NCBI RefSeq assembly: GCF_900188245.1
Contig: NZ_FZOK01000002.1
Location: 1-64,000 of the forward strand
DNA: 64,000 nucleotides
Direction: 5' to 3'
Source: Belliella buryatensis
GTDB lineage: Bacteria > Bacteroidota > Bacteroidia > Cytophagales > Cyclobacteriaceae
The position numbers and the translations under genes are program-made. Under the pieces are notes generated by a model. It was not told where the DNA came from, did no database searches, and worked only from the letters and a program-made list of their open reading frames with translations. Shown here piece by piece: positions 37,331 through 45,926 of this stretch. Within the stretch, counting starts at the first letter, position 1; each line of letters opens with the position of its first letter.

Positions 37331-37759
37331 TTAGATAATAGTTTCTGTTTTCTTGTAACCTTTAAATACCACTGAAATCTCGTCAATTTCAAAGTTTTCA
37401 AAGTTGTTTTCCGAAATGAAATTTTTCAATATTTGCTCAAATGCTTCATTTCTATAGTCTCTAATCTCGTGTGTTTCCTTACAATAAAGATGACTATGTG
37501 CATCTAACATCGCATCGAAGCGCATGACACCTTTTTGATCAATGAATTTTCTCAAAATCCCAGCTTGAACAAAGCTGTCTAGGGTCTTGTACACTGTTGC
37601 GAGGGAAATTGAAGGATTAACTTCTGAAATCAGTTCAAAAACCTGTTCCGCAGTGGGGTGAGCCACTGAAGCTTCCAAGGCATTGAGTATCACCATCCTT
37701 TGATGTGTGAATTTTAATCCCTTGTTTGTAATCTTATCTCTGACTGAACTCTTTTGCAT
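37331..37759 (-). CDS. perR: PerR-type peroxide-responsive repressor (Fur family)
   Basis: A 142-aa Fur-family regulator. The winged helix covers about residues 10-80. Metal-site residues include His34 (AHPTAEQV), His88 and His90 (DAHSHLYC) and Asp101 (HEIRDY). The Asp at the last position, where Fur usually has Glu, is a PerR hallmark linked to iron-catalysed histidine oxidation. The structural-zinc CxxC motif of Bacillus PerR is missing: only Cys93 remains (CKET), and no Cys pair follows at the C-terminus. It is cotranscribed with the peroxiredoxin, its expected target, and a palindrome lies at its start of transcription. Confidence 0.9.
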   Translation of the reverse strand: MQKSSVRDKITNKGLKFTHQRMVILNALEASVAHPTAEQVFELISEVNPSISLATVYKTLDSFVQAGILRKFIDQKGVMRFDAMLDAHSHLYCKETHEIRDYRNEAFEQILKNFISENNFENFEIDEISVVFKGYKKTETII

Positions 37760-37771
37760 TGAATAATCTCT

Positions 37772-37792
37772 AAATAATAATCATTATTATTT
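37772..37792. promoter_or_regulatory. Fur/PerR-box-like operator of perR
   Basis: A perfect 10-1-10 inverted repeat, AAATAATAAT-C-ATTATTATTT. Its central half-sites match the AT-rich Fur/PerR box pattern. It starts about 7 bases downstream of the predicted transcription start and 13 bases before the perR ATG, so a bound repressor would block transcription of the perR-peroxiredoxin operon. Confidence 0.75.
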
Positions 37793-37805
37793 GCGAATTG
37801 TTATA

Positions 37806-37836
37806 CAAAGGTACTATTCATTGTAAATCTTTCAAA
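37806..37836 (-). promoter_or_regulatory. Bacteroidota-type promoter of perR-prx
   Basis: On the minus strand, TTTG (37836-37833) and TACCTTTG (37813-37806) are 19 bases apart, an exact match to the consensus. Transcription should start near 37799, next to the palindromic operator. Confidence 0.82.
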
Positions 37837-37841
37837 AAATT

Positions 37842-37860
37842 AACCAAATAATATTTGGTT
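37842..37860. promoter_or_regulatory. Second palindrome upstream of the perR promoter
   Basis: A perfect 9-1-9 inverted repeat, AACCAAATA-A-TATTTGGTT, begins 6 bases upstream of the -33 element. Its half-sites differ from those of the Fur/PerR-like box, so a different regulator is likely, or it is a secondary site. The remaining intergenic DNA to 38009 is AT-rich spacer. Confidence 0.5.
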
Positions 37861-38009
37861 CAATTTGTTTATTTTGGATTGATGGTATTCAAATATTGTT
37901 TGATTGGCATTATTTAGGTTCTTAATTTGATTTGTGTGCTTATGGTAAAATAATATTTCGTGCATCTTATTTACTTTTTGAGTATTTATAGTGGAGTCAT
38001 TTGAAATCC

Positions 38010-38039
38010 TTGGTAAAAATTATTTATCTTGTACCTTGC
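38010..38039 (+). promoter_or_regulatory. Candidate promoter of the phosphatase-fructosamine kinase pair
   Basis: TTG (38010-38012) and TACCTTGC (38032-38039) are 19 bases apart; the -7 element has two departures from TAnnTTTG. The leader would be about 25 bases. Confidence 0.5.
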
Positions 38040-38070
38040 TTAAAAAATCCGCGTACAGATATTTGATTCA

Positions 38071-38556
38071 ATGATTAAAGTATTATTTGTTTGCTTAGGT
38101 AACATTTGTCGGTCTCCGCTCGCTGAAGCCATTTTCAATCACAAAATAGAAGAAAATGGATTAACTGGTAAGTTTAAAAGCGATAGTTGTGGTACTTCAG
38201 ATTATCATATTGGGGAACTGCCTGACGAGCGTACCATTCACTGTGCCTCCCAAAAAGGTATTCTCATCAATCACAGAGGTAGGCAAATCAATAGGGTTGA
38301 CATCCGTGAGTTTGACTACATTCTTGCCATGGATAAATCGAACAAAAAAAATATTGAAAATTTGATTGTCAAATACGGGATCAACCATGATCAAGTTTTT
38401 CTAATTAGAGAGTTCCAGCCTAATGCGATAGATCTGGAAGTTCCAGATCCGTACTATGGCGGAATGGAGAAGTTTGAAGAGGTTTATGAAATTTTGGACG
38501 AATCGATCAGTCATTTTTTGCAATTCCTGAAACAGGAGCATCAGATGTATGTTTGA
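38071..38556 (+). CDS. Low-molecular-weight protein-tyrosine-phosphatase family
   Basis: A 161-aa cytoplasmic phosphatase. The catalytic loop VCLGNICRSP carries Cys8 and Arg14 (CX5RS), and the general acid Asp126 lies in VPDPYYGG. Members act on phosphotyrosine or phosphoarginine, and some remove the phosphate from phosphorylated ketosamines on proteins. Its stop codon overlaps the fructosamine kinase start by 8 bases. That coupling makes the deglycation role the more attractive explanation here (inference). The usual substrate cannot be proven from sequence. Confidence 0.93.
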   Translation: MIKVLFVCLGNICRSPLAEAIFNHKIEENGLTGKFKSDSCGTSDYHIGELPDERTIHCASQKGILINHRGRQINRVDIREFDYILAMDKSNKKNIENLIVKYGINHDQVFLIREFQPNAIDLEVPDPYYGGMEKFEEVYEILDESISHFLQFLKQEHQMYV

Positions 38557-39424
38557 TCAAGGACAAATTTATGAACAGATACTTTTTTTAAGTTTAGGGC
38601 ATGATGTCAAAGTCAATCAAGCTCGATTAATAGCAGCGGGGAATTTTAATCAAGGTGTTCAATTAACGACTAGTTCAGGGGATTTCTTTTTAAAAATAAA
38701 CTTTGATCAAAGAAATGATATTTTTCAAAAAGAGGCCGAAGGCTTAGCCTTACTTGGTGAATTTTGTCCACTTACGATTCCAAGAGTTTATCATTATGGT
38801 CAACTTGAAGATTACTGTTTTTTGTTGATGGATTGGGTGGATTCTACCCAGGCAAAACAGGACTACTGGGAACAAATGGGATATGGCCTAGCTCAGTTGC
38901 ATATGGCTACACAAGCGTATTTTGGGTTGGATAGTGACAATTATATTGCATCTCTGGAGCAATATAATCAGCCTCACAATATTTGGTCTGATTTTTTTAT
39001 CAACCAGAGACTGGAGCCGATGATTGGCAAAGCCCATTATGAAGGTCTTATCGGTGCTGAATTTTTAAGTAGGTTTAGGGAGATTTATCCAAGATTGCAT
39101 CACTTTTTCCCAAATGAGAAGCCTGCACTTTTGCATGGGGACTTTTGGTCAGGAAATGTATTGCCAGATCAACTCGGTAGTCCATTATTGATTGATCCTG
39201 CGGTCTATTACGGGCACAGAGAGGTAGATTTGGCTTTTTCTAGAATGTTTGGAGGGTTTGACCCACGCTTCTACAAGGCTTATCAGGAAGTTTTCCCCTT
39301 GGAAAGTGGATTTGAAGAGAGAGTTGATGTTTACAATCTCTACCCATTATTGGTGCATCTATTGCTATTTGGGAAAAGTTATTTGTCAGGAATTGAAAAG
39401 ACAGTAGATCGTATTTTAGGCTGA
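38549..39424 (+). CDS. Fructosamine/ketosamine 3-kinase family protein
   Basis: A 291-aa cytoplasmic kinase of the FN3K family. These enzymes phosphorylate sugars attached to protein amino groups; the product is unstable and the sugar is lost, which repairs glycation. Bacterial members often prefer ribulosamines or erythrulosamines. Visible features: the N-terminal nucleotide-binding lobe (GNFNQGVQLTTSSGDFFLKI), FLLMDWVDS, the catalytic HGDFWSGNVL with its base Asp, and LIDPAVYYGHREVDLAF. It is translationally coupled to the LMW phosphatase upstream. The 3' end overlaps the convergent aspartate kinase by 9 bases. Confidence 0.92.
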   Translation: MFDQGQIYEQILFLSLGHDVKVNQARLIAAGNFNQGVQLTTSSGDFFLKINFDQRNDIFQKEAEGLALLGEFCPLTIPRVYHYGQLEDYCFLLMDWVDSTQAKQDYWEQMGYGLAQLHMATQAYFGLDSDNYIASLEQYNQPHNIWSDFFINQRLEPMIGKAHYEGLIGAEFLSRFREIYPRLHHFFPNEKPALLHGDFWSGNVLPDQLGSPLLIDPAVYYGHREVDLAFSRMFGGFDPRFYKAYQEVFPLESGFEERVDVYNLYPLLVHLLLFGKSYLSGIEKTVDRILG

Positions 39425-40687
39425 GGTTTTGTAAACAATCTGGAATGTAGTTCTGGTGATTTGTTCCATTAGCACAACTTTATCCTGCATCATTTTTTTG
39501 ATCATTTTTGCAGTAGGATTTTTGATTGTAATCAGATTTAATCCTGTATTGTATTTGATTTGAAAAACAGAGTTTAGGCTTTTGATTAGTTTCTCTAGTT
39601 TAAAAAGTTGTTCATCTATTACTATAGAAATACTTATGGCAGATGTTTGGAGTAGATTTACTTTCAATTTGAGTTTTTCTAATTCTGAGTAAACTTGGTG
39701 CATGTGGTACTCATTGATAAAAGTAAAATCGGTAACCTTGAAAGTCACCAATATTTGTGCTTCTTTGAGAACGATACAAGGGACTGAGTTTATTTTTGCT
39801 ACTTGATGGATTTTTGTTCCAGAACCTTCAGGTCTCAAGAATGATTTAACAAAAAGTGGGATGTTTTTATTTGCTAGAGGTTTGATCGTCTTTGGATGAA
39901 TCACAGAAGCTCCATAGTAAGTCAATTCTGCGGCTTCGTGGTAATCTAACTCTTCAAATTTAGTTGTTTTTTTAAATTTTTTTGGATCTGCATTGAGTAC
40001 ACCCTCTACATCTTTCCAAATGGTAACAGCAGAAGCATCTAGACAATAAGCAAGAATTGAAGCTGTGAAATCTGAGCCCTCTCGTCCAAGAGTAGTACTT
40101 TTTCCAAAAGCGTCTTTACCTATGAAACCTTGCGTAACCACAAGAGAATGATTGGTTAGCGGCTTTAGTATTTCATTGATTTGAGTTTGGGTAGAAGTCC
40201 AGTTGACCTTAGCGAATCGGTATTCAGCATTGGTGCTTATGATAGCTCTCGCGTCTAGCCAAATAGAAGGAACATCTCTGTAGCTGATGTAGGCTTGAAT
40301 GATGAGAGTAGATACAAGCTCTCCAAAAACGATGACTTGGTCATAAAACTCGTCATAATTCTCTTTGTCCACGGGGTTATGCAATTCTTTTAGCAGCATT
40401 TCAAATTGAAAAGATACTTTTTGAAAAATCTCGTGGTCTTTTGGAAATAGAGATTCGCAAATATTCAGATGTTGATCTTTTAAAATTGTACATTTCAAAG
40501 AATAGTCTTCCTGATTGAGTTTTGCTTTAAGAATTTCTTCTAAAGCGTTGGTAGTCTTTCCTATGGCAGAAATCACCAGAATCATGGGTGTTTGCAATCG
40601 TTTGAATAAAATATTGAATAGGTTTTTGATAGATTCGGCATCTTTCACGGAAGCCCCTCCAAATTTGAAAACAATTGCTTTTGACAT
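39416..40687 (-). CDS. lysC: Aspartate kinase (monofunctional)
   Basis: A 423-aa aspartokinase, the first enzyme of the lysine, threonine, methionine and diaminopimelate pathways. The N-terminal KFGGASV motif binds ATP/aspartate, LGREGSDFTASILAYCLDA is the family signature, and WKDVEGVLNADPK and ELTYYGASVIHPKTI follow. Two C-terminal ACT domains start near residue 290 and would carry feedback control. The C-terminus is not fused to homoserine dehydrogenase. It is divergent from fbp across a 57-base gap and converges on the fructosamine kinase. Confidence 0.95.
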   Translation of the reverse strand: MSKAIVFKFGGASVKDAESIKNLFNILFKRLQTPMILVISAIGKTTNALEEILKAKLNQEDYSLKCTILKDQHLNICESLFPKDHEIFQKVSFQFEMLLKELHNPVDKENYDEFYDQVIVFGELVSTLIIQAYISYRDVPSIWLDARAIISTNAEYRFAKVNWTSTQTQINEILKPLTNHSLVVTQGFIGKDAFGKSTTLGREGSDFTASILAYCLDASAVTIWKDVEGVLNADPKKFKKTTKFEELDYHEAAELTYYGASVIHPKTIKPLANKNIPLFVKSFLRPEGSGTKIHQVAKINSVPCIVLKEAQILVTFKVTDFTFINEYHMHQVYSELEKLKLKVNLLQTSAISISIVIDEQLFKLEKLIKSLNSVFQIKYNTGLNLITIKNPTAKMIKKMMQDKVVLMEQITRTTFQIVYKTSA

Positions 40688-40744
40688 CAGGATTTAAGTT
40701 GTAATTTCAAGTGTTCAATTTATTAATTTGTACTTTTCTAATAT

Positions 40745-41782
40745 ATGAAAATTAAGCCCTATATTCCCAACGATTCCTCCTTGGCCTATTCGGTTGGGGT
40801 AACCCTAGACAGATTCATCAAAAAGAAACAGGACGATTTCCCTTTTGCTTCTGGAGAATTATCTCAGTTGCTGAGAGACATTGCTCTTGCTACAAAGATA
40901 GTAAATCGCGAGACCAATAGAGCTGGTCTTGCAAATATTGGAGGGGCATTTGGTCAGACAAATATCCAAGGCGAAGAGCAACAGAAGCTTGATGTAATTG
41001 CTAACATCAGGTTTACTAGAGCTTTGACCAAAGGAGGTGAAGTCTGTGCTGTAGTATCCGAAGAAGATGATGAAGTTATAGATTTACAAAATTCTTCTGG
41101 AAAATATGTGGTGGCAATTGACCCTCTTGATGGCTCTTCAAATATTGACGTAAATATCTCTATTGGGACAATTTTCTCTATTTACAGGAGAGTAACTCCA
41201 GTAGGTAGTCCGATTCAATTGGAAGACATCATGCAGCCTGGTAGCAAGCAAGTTGCCGCAGGATATGTGCTCTATGGCTCATCTACCATGCTAGTGTATA
41301 CCACGGGATGTGGTGTCAATGGATTCACCTACGAACAATCACTTGGTGAATTTTTCCTTTCTCATCCAGAAATGAAGGCTCCTGAAGACGGGAAGATCTT
41401 CTCTGTCAATGAAGGTGCTTCGAAAACTTTCAGTAAAGGCCTTAATGCCTATTTAGATGCTTGTAAAAGTAGAGAGTATAGTGCGAGATATATTGGTAGC
41501 TTGGTAGCAGACTTTCATAGAAATTTGCTAAAAGGGGGCATCTACATATATCCCGAAACTGCAAAAAACCCAGCAGGTAAACTCCGTTTACTTTATGAAG
41601 CCAATGCCTTGGCTTTTATAGCGGAACAGGCAGGAGCGGCTGCTACTGATGGTAGCCAGAGGATTTTGGATATTCAGCCAACTTCTCTCCATCAAAGGAC
41701 ACCATTGTATATAGGTTCAAAGAAGATGGTAGCCGAAGCCATGTCGTTTGTAGAAAAGGAAAATGTGGTGGCTGCTAAATAG
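40745..41782 (+). CDS. fbp: Class I fructose-1,6-bisphosphatase
   Basis: A 345-aa cytoplasmic enzyme of gluconeogenesis that dephosphorylates fructose 1,6-bisphosphate. The metal-binding EEDDE and [21 protein letters not shown] motifs are intact, together with [57 protein letters not shown]-like (here AGAAATDG) and [15 protein letters not shown]. It is probably transcribed alone; its stop codon is one base from the convergent small gene. Confidence 0.96.
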   Translation: MKIKPYIPNDSSLAYSVGVTLDRFIKKKQDDFPFASGELSQLLRDIALATKIVNRETNRAGLANIGGAFGQTNIQGEEQQKLDVIANIRFTRALTKGGEVCAVVSEEDDEVIDLQNSSGKYVVAIDPLDGSSNIDVNISIGTIFSIYRRVTPVGSPIQLEDIMQPGSKQVAAGYVLYGSSTMLVYTTGCGVNGFTYEQSLGEFFLSHPEMKAPEDGKIFSVNEGASKTFSKGLNAYLDACKSREYSARYIGSLVADFHRNLLKGGIYIYPETAKNPAGKLRLLYEANALAFIAEQAGAAATDGSQRILDIQPTSLHQRTPLYIGSKKMVAEAMSFVEKENVVAAK

Positions 41783-41783
41783 C

Positions 41784-42086
41784 TCATTGCGAATATTTTC
41801 TACGAATTTCGATTTTCTGCTTTTGTCTCTTAATGATGGCGACACTTAGTTCATCCACCATCAGTTCTGGATCAGTTTCATGGAGAATTTGCTTGAGTCT
41901 ATTTTCGCCAAGGTCGATTCGGTAGCAGACTTGGAGAAGCCTCTCAAAATCCCTGTTGAGCATTTGATGAACAATTGGTTTGAGAAATTGGAGAAGTGCC
42001 TCTTCTGCTTCAATAGACTCAGTGGTCTCGAGAGAAAAATCCTTCTTGATCAATTGAAAGGTGTCTTGGATGAAAGAGGCGTGCAT
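41784..42086 (-). CDS. Small protein of unknown function
   Basis: A 100-aa cytoplasmic protein with no signal peptide or membrane segment, rich in charged helices. The core LLQFLKPIVHQMLNRDFERLLQVCYRIDLGENRLKQIL looks like a conserved helical fold, and the C-terminus is basic (IKRQKQKIEIRRKYSQ). I do not recognise a named family; the pattern fits a lineage-specific Bacteroidota protein. A terminator hairpin separates it from the preceding DUF5606 gene. It ends one base from fbp. Confidence 0.75.
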   Translation of the reverse strand: MHASFIQDTFQLIKKDFSLETTESIEAEEALLQFLKPIVHQMLNRDFERLLQVCYRIDLGENRLKQILHETDPELMVDELSVAIIKRQKQKIEIRRKYSQ

Positions 42087-42119
42087 ATATGGGGTTATGA
42101 ATAGATTGTAAATTAAAAA

Positions 42120-42150
42120 AACTCGCAGGAATAAATGTATCCTGCGAGTT
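42120..42150. terminator. Bidirectional intrinsic terminator
   Basis: AACTCGCAGGA (42120-42130) pairs perfectly with TCCTGCGAGTT (42140-42150), with an A-run on the left and a T-run on the right. It mainly ends the DUF5606 gene on the minus strand. Confidence 0.88.
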
Positions 42151-42174
42151 TTATATTTTTAGGAGTAAATTATT

Positions 42175-42594
42175 TTATCCTTCATTTTCTTCAGGCTGCT
42201 TTTCCAATACCTCTGGTGCATGTGCTCTGATGATTTTATACCAGCTCACCAGTTTTTTGATATCTGATGGATATACCTTGTCTTCATCATAGTCTGGCAA
42301 TACATGCTTTAGGAAAGCTTGCAATTCATCTGCGTCAGCAGTGCTATCTAAGCCAATATCTCCCTTGAATTCAGTTTCTATTTTGATCATGATGTCTTCC
42401 AAAGGAGAAGCTCCTTCTTCTGTCATGGTGTACATGGAGATCTCGCTAAGGACAGATACTCTTTGGTTGGCACCCACTACCAATTTGCCTTTTTTCTCAT
42501 CCATGGACTCCAAAATCACACCACTTCTTGTTGGTTTCAAGATTTTGTAAAGTCCTGGTTTGCCCGATACGGTTGCTATTTCGTTAAATTTCAT
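42175..42594 (-). CDS. DUF5606-family protein
   Basis: A 139-aa cytoplasmic protein; I start it at the ATG at 42594, since MKFNEIATVSGKPGLYKI is the typical family opening and the longer frame adds nine unlikely residues. The N-terminal half is a small beta-barrel-like segment (GLYKILKPTRSGVILESMDEKKG) and the C-terminal half is helical with DYDEDKVYPSDIKKLVSWY. The family is found in Bacteroidota and has no assigned function. It lies 57 bases downstream of engB, both on the minus strand, so a shared transcript is possible. Confidence 0.85.
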   Translation of the reverse strand: MKFNEIATVSGKPGLYKILKPTRSGVILESMDEKKGKLVVGANQRVSVLSEISMYTMTEEGASPLEDIMIKIETEFKGDIGLDSTADADELQAFLKHVLPDYDEDKVYPSDIKKLVSWYKIIRAHAPEVLEKQPEENEG

Positions 42595-42651
42595 GGTTTC
42601 GTTTTCTAAATGAGCATGCAAATATAGACTTTCACTTTAAAAGCCCAAGGG

Positions 42652-43260
42652 CTAGTTTCTTTCCTGATAAAATTCTTCTACTTGTTCTTCAATGAAGCCG
42701 GTTAATTCTTCTTTTCCTTTGGCACTTTCAGCTGAAGTGATAAAGTAAAGCGGAGCTTCTTCAAAGATTGCTTTGGATGCTTTAATAAACTTGGCAACAA
42801 TAGATTGTGTTTTTGGAAGCGACTGTTTATCGGCTTTGGTGAATACCAATACTATAGGGATACCATTTTCTCCACACCAGGTGATGAATTCCAAATCGAT
42901 TTTTTGTGGTTCAAGTCTGCTGTCTATTAAGACAAAAAGGGCAACCAGATTTTCTCGATTCGAAAGGTAAGAGCGAATCATATTTTCCCAATCAGATTTT
43001 ATGCTTTTGCTCACCTTTGCAAAACCATAACCTGGTAAATCAACCATGTACCATTTTTCATCAATCAAAAAATGATTGATCAGTTGGGTTTTTCCAGGCC
43101 TTCCAGAAGTCTTTGCTAGATTTTTATTATTAGCTAGCATATTGATCAAAGAGCTTTTGCCGACATTGGAACGTCCAATAAAAGCAAATTCAGGTTTATC
43201 AGGATTGGGGCATTTTTTGTAATCTGTGTTACTGATTAAAAAGGTTGCTTTTTTGATCAT
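42652..43260 (-). CDS. engB: Ribosome biogenesis GTP-binding protein EngB (YsxC/YihA)
   Basis: EngB is an essential GTPase in late 50S assembly. I start it at the ATG at 43260 (202 aa), where MIKKATFLISNTDYKKCPNPD matches the usual beginning. The P-loop GRSNVGKSSLINML is near residue 27, the switch segment is SGRPGKTQLINHFL, G3 is DLPGYGFAKVSK, and G4 is TKADK. It is divergent from menG across 179 bases. A TAACTTTG element on the minus strand (43283-43276) could be its -7 site, but no -33 is present. Confidence 0.96.
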   Translation of the reverse strand: MIKKATFLISNTDYKKCPNPDKPEFAFIGRSNVGKSSLINMLANNKNLAKTSGRPGKTQLINHFLIDEKWYMVDLPGYGFAKVSKSIKSDWENMIRSYLSNRENLVALFVLIDSRLEPQKIDLEFITWCGENGIPIVLVFTKADKQSLPKTQSIVAKFIKASKAIFEEAPLYFITSAESAKGKEELTGFIEEQVEEFYQERN

Positions 43261-43439
43261 GATCTTAATTTTTGACAAAGTTAAGCCTTTCCAAAGAAAT
43301 ATTAGGACTTAAGAGGTTTATTACCTGTAATCCTTAGAAGACACCGAGCAATCAGGCACTGCAGAGGCTATTTATTCTTAACATTTTTCCATTGCTCGGG
43401 TTTACTTAGTAATATTGCAAATCATTAGAACAGGAATAC

Positions 43440-44162
43440 ATGTCAGTAGTACCATACAAAGAGAAAGACGCGGGGAAAAAGGAGCAAGTTGCGGAAATGT
43501 TCAACAACATCAGCAAGAAATATGATTTTTTGAATCATTTGCTCAGCTTAGGGATTGACATCATTTGGAGAAAAAAGGCGGTCAAAATGCTCAAAGCAGA
43601 TCAGCCTAAATTGATTTTGGATATTGCTACTGGAACCGGGGACTTTGCTATTGAAGCCTTAGCCTTGAATCCAGATAAGATCATTGGGGTGGATATTTCA
43701 GCAGGGATGTTGGAAGAGGGCAAAAAGAAGATGAAGAAGCGTAAGCTCGACCACATCATTGACATGCAGATGGGTGATTCTGAGAAGCTGCTTTTTGAGG
43801 ATAATAAATTCGACGCAGTCATCGTTTCTTTTGGAGTTAGAAACTTTGAAAATCTGGAAAAAGGACTCGCAGATATGTATAGAGTTCTTAGACCTGGGGG
43901 AAAAACAGTCATCGTTGAGTTCTCCAAGCCAAAAAAATTCCCGATGAAACAAGGATATAACTTTTATTTCAAATATATTTTACCTCAAATAGGAAAACTC
44001 GTTTCCAAAGATAACTCTGCTTACACCTATTTGCCTGAATCTGTTCAGGCATTTCCAGATGGAAAAGATTTTCTGAAAGTTTTGGAAAAAGTTGGCTTTA
44101 AAAACACAAAATGCAGACCACTGACATTCGGAATCAGCTCAATTTACATTGGAGAAAAATAA
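43440..44162 (+). CDS. menG: Demethylmenaquinone methyltransferase (UbiE/MenG)
   Basis: A 240-aa SAM-dependent methyltransferase performing the last step of menaquinone synthesis. Motifs: [28 protein letters not shown] at the start, SAM-binding [27 protein letters not shown] and the post-motif [26 protein letters not shown]. Bacteroidota use menaquinone, so I prefer menG over ubiE. The gene overlaps porT by 52 bases, a neighbourhood that recurs in Bacteroidota. Confidence 0.95.
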   Translation: MSVVPYKEKDAGKKEQVAEMFNNISKKYDFLNHLLSLGIDIIWRKKAVKMLKADQPKLILDIATGTGDFAIEALALNPDKIIGVDISAGMLEEGKKKMKKRKLDHIIDMQMGDSEKLLFEDNKFDAVIVSFGVRNFENLEKGLADMYRVLRPGGKTVIVEFSKPKKFPMKQGYNFYFKYILPQIGKLVSKDNSAYTYLPESVQAFPDGKDFLKVLEKVGFKNTKCRPLTFGISSIYIGEK

Positions 44163-44890
44163 TTGTTTTCAACTTTTTGTTCATCCTTTCTATCGGGTCT
44201 GTGTCGGCACAGGCGCGGTTTAAAGAGATAAGTCAGTCTGGTCAAGACGACAAGCTTATTTCTTATGGATTTTTTTTAGCTTCTCATACCAATTATTGGA
44301 GGTTGAAGTACACTGATGCTTTTATCAACGATCCTGCACTTGCCAATATTCAAAGTATTATGCCAATTTACACACCAGGTTTTTCATTGGGATTTTTGGC
44401 TACTTTCAGGTTACATGATCAGTTGAATTTAATTCTAACGCCTAAAGTCGGTTTCTACGAATTTAGGACAGATATCAATACCTTTGTAAGTAATCCGGAT
44501 GCCAATACTATTGATGAAAATAACTTTTTTACTACGAGGACTACAATCAATGAGGCGACTATGGTGGAGTTTCCGCTCCATTTTAAATATAAAGCGCAAA
44601 GGTTCAATAATTCTCGCATGTTTTTCACCGCAGGAGGATCAGCAATGTTTCGTACCAAAGACCAAGAAGAAGCAGACATAGAGGATATTGGTACCTTGGG
44701 TCGAGATTTTACTGTGGATTTGGGGATTGGATTTGATATGTACTTCAAGTATTTCAAGTTTTCGCCAGAGGTAAGATTTTCTCATGGTCTATTGGATATG
44801 TATAGACCTGAAGCCACAGATCCGGCATTTAGGGATGCGATTCAATCACTAAGAAGAAAAAGCATTACTGTCTATCTCAATTTTCAATAA
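44111..44890 (+). CDS. porT: PorT-like outer-membrane protein of the type IX secretion system
   Basis: A 259-aa protein that I assign to PorT from its outer-membrane barrel pattern and its position directly after menG. It has a hydrophobic signal (about residues 17-33, ending VSAQ), an aromatic- and Gly-rich body, and a C-terminal strand ([11 protein letters not shown]) typical of barrel proteins. The only ATG, 44111, lies within menG, giving a 52-base overlap; a start after the menG stop would cut the signal peptide. Translational coupling is likely. PorT is needed for T9SS secretion in Porphyromonas and Flavobacterium. The match is by eye, so a general PorT-family barrel is the alternative. 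Confidence 0.82.
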   Translation: MQTTDIRNQLNLHWRKIIVFNFLFILSIGSVSAQARFKEISQSGQDDKLISYGFFLASHTNYWRLKYTDAFINDPALANIQSIMPIYTPGFSLGFLATFRLHDQLNLILTPKVGFYEFRTDINTFVSNPDANTIDENNFFTTRTTINEATMVEFPLHFKYKAQRFNNSRMFFTAGGSAMFRTKDQEEADIEDIGTLGRDFTVDLGIGFDMYFKYFKFSPEVRFSHGLLDMYRPEATDPAFRDAIQSLRRKSITVYLNFQ

Positions 44891-44891
44891 A

Positions 44892-45926
44892 GTGAATTGC
44901 TTTAATAAAAGCCTTATGACCATCCTACCCTTAGTGTTTTCCATGATGCTAGCTTGTGGAGGAGATGAGATTTCAGCTCCTATTCCCCCGAATCAAGATG
45001 GCAATCCCTTTTCTTTGGGTAGAGTTGGGAGTTCTGATGATATTCAGACCTCATCATCCACGGGAGTGGTTTTGATGGGAGGAAGTACTGACGTTGATCA
45101 AGCTTTCAGATGGATGATAGAAAAGTCAGGAGGAGGGGATTTTGTAGTTATTCGTGTGACAGGAGCTGATGCTTACAATAATTATATTCTTGGGCTTGGT
45201 AATGTTAATTCTGTGGAAACGCTTAGAATCAATACGCTGGAGGCTGCCAATGACCCAAAAGTAATTGAGACGTTAAGAAATGCAGAAGCTGTTTTTATCG
45301 CTGGTGGAGATCAATCCAATTACCTCAGACTTTGGGAAGGAACCAAAGTTGAGGAAGCGCTGCAATACTTGATTCAAGAAAAGCAAATACCAATCGGTGG
45401 AACAAGTGCTGGATGTGCTATAATGGGGGAGTATGTCTATACTGGTGAAAATGGCAGTATCATTAGTACAGAAGCACTAGCCAATCCATTTGATGAAAGG
45501 CTGACAGTAAGGAAATCAAGTTTGATCAATCATCCATTGTTACGAGGAGTTATTACAGACCAGCATTTTTCTCAGAGAAATAGAGAAGGACGTCTTTTTA
45601 CTTTTATGGCAAGACTCAGCTCCGAATCTGAATTGCCAGTAAGGGGAATTGCAGTAGATGAAAGAACAGCTCTATTGATTGATTCAGAAGGTAGCTTAGA
45701 AGTAGTAGGTCAAAATGAAGTTTATTTTTTGGAGCAATCCGGTTTAGCTCCAGAAGTGATGTCAGTAGGAGTACCCCTGACTTGGGATTTGGAAGAATCA
45801 GCCATCAAAGTTTTCAAAGCAAGGACTACAACTACCTTTAACCAAGTGAATTTATCCCATTGGTTGTTTGACTGGACACATTATTGGTATGCTAAGCAAG
45901 GACAACTAGGGGTTAGGAATTATTGA
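44892..45926 (+). CDS. Cyanophycinase-family (S51) lipoprotein
   Basis: A 344-aa predicted lipoprotein. It begins with GTG at 44892, one base after porT; an ATG eight codons later would leave the signal without its Lys. The lipidated residue would be Cys22 in MLACGG. The remainder matches the S51/cyanophycinase fold: MGGSTDVDQAFRWMI, a GGDQSNYLRLW turn and the nucleophile Ser172 in GGTSAGCAIMGEYV, followed by a His segment TDQHFSQRNREGRLF. Cyanophycinases and peptidase E act on Asp-containing peptides. An extracytoplasmic enzyme degrading isoaspartyl or Asp-Arg polymer is possible but untested. Its end overlaps the convergent App1 gene by 14 bases. Confidence 0.85.
   Translation: MNCFNKSLMTILPLVFSMMLACGGDEISAPIPPNQDGNPFSLGRVGSSDDIQTSSSTGVVLMGGSTDVDQAFRWMIEKSGGGDFVVIRVTGADAYNNYILGLGNVNSVETLRINTLEAANDPKVIETLRNAEAVFIAGGDQSNYLRLWEGTKVEEALQYLIQEKQIPIGGTSAGCAIMGEYVYTGENGSIISTEALANPFDERLTVRKSSLINHPLLRGVITDQHFSQRNREGRLFTFMARLSSESELPVRGIAVDERTALLIDSEGSLEVVGQNEVYFLEQSGLAPEVMSVGVPLTWDLEESAIKVFKARTTTTFNQVNLSHWLFDWTHYWYAKQGQLGVRNY

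Noticed and set aside
36684-37759. A new redox-defence system around perR
   Set aside because: The perR-peroxiredoxin operon is a known arrangement; only its operator layout is unusual.
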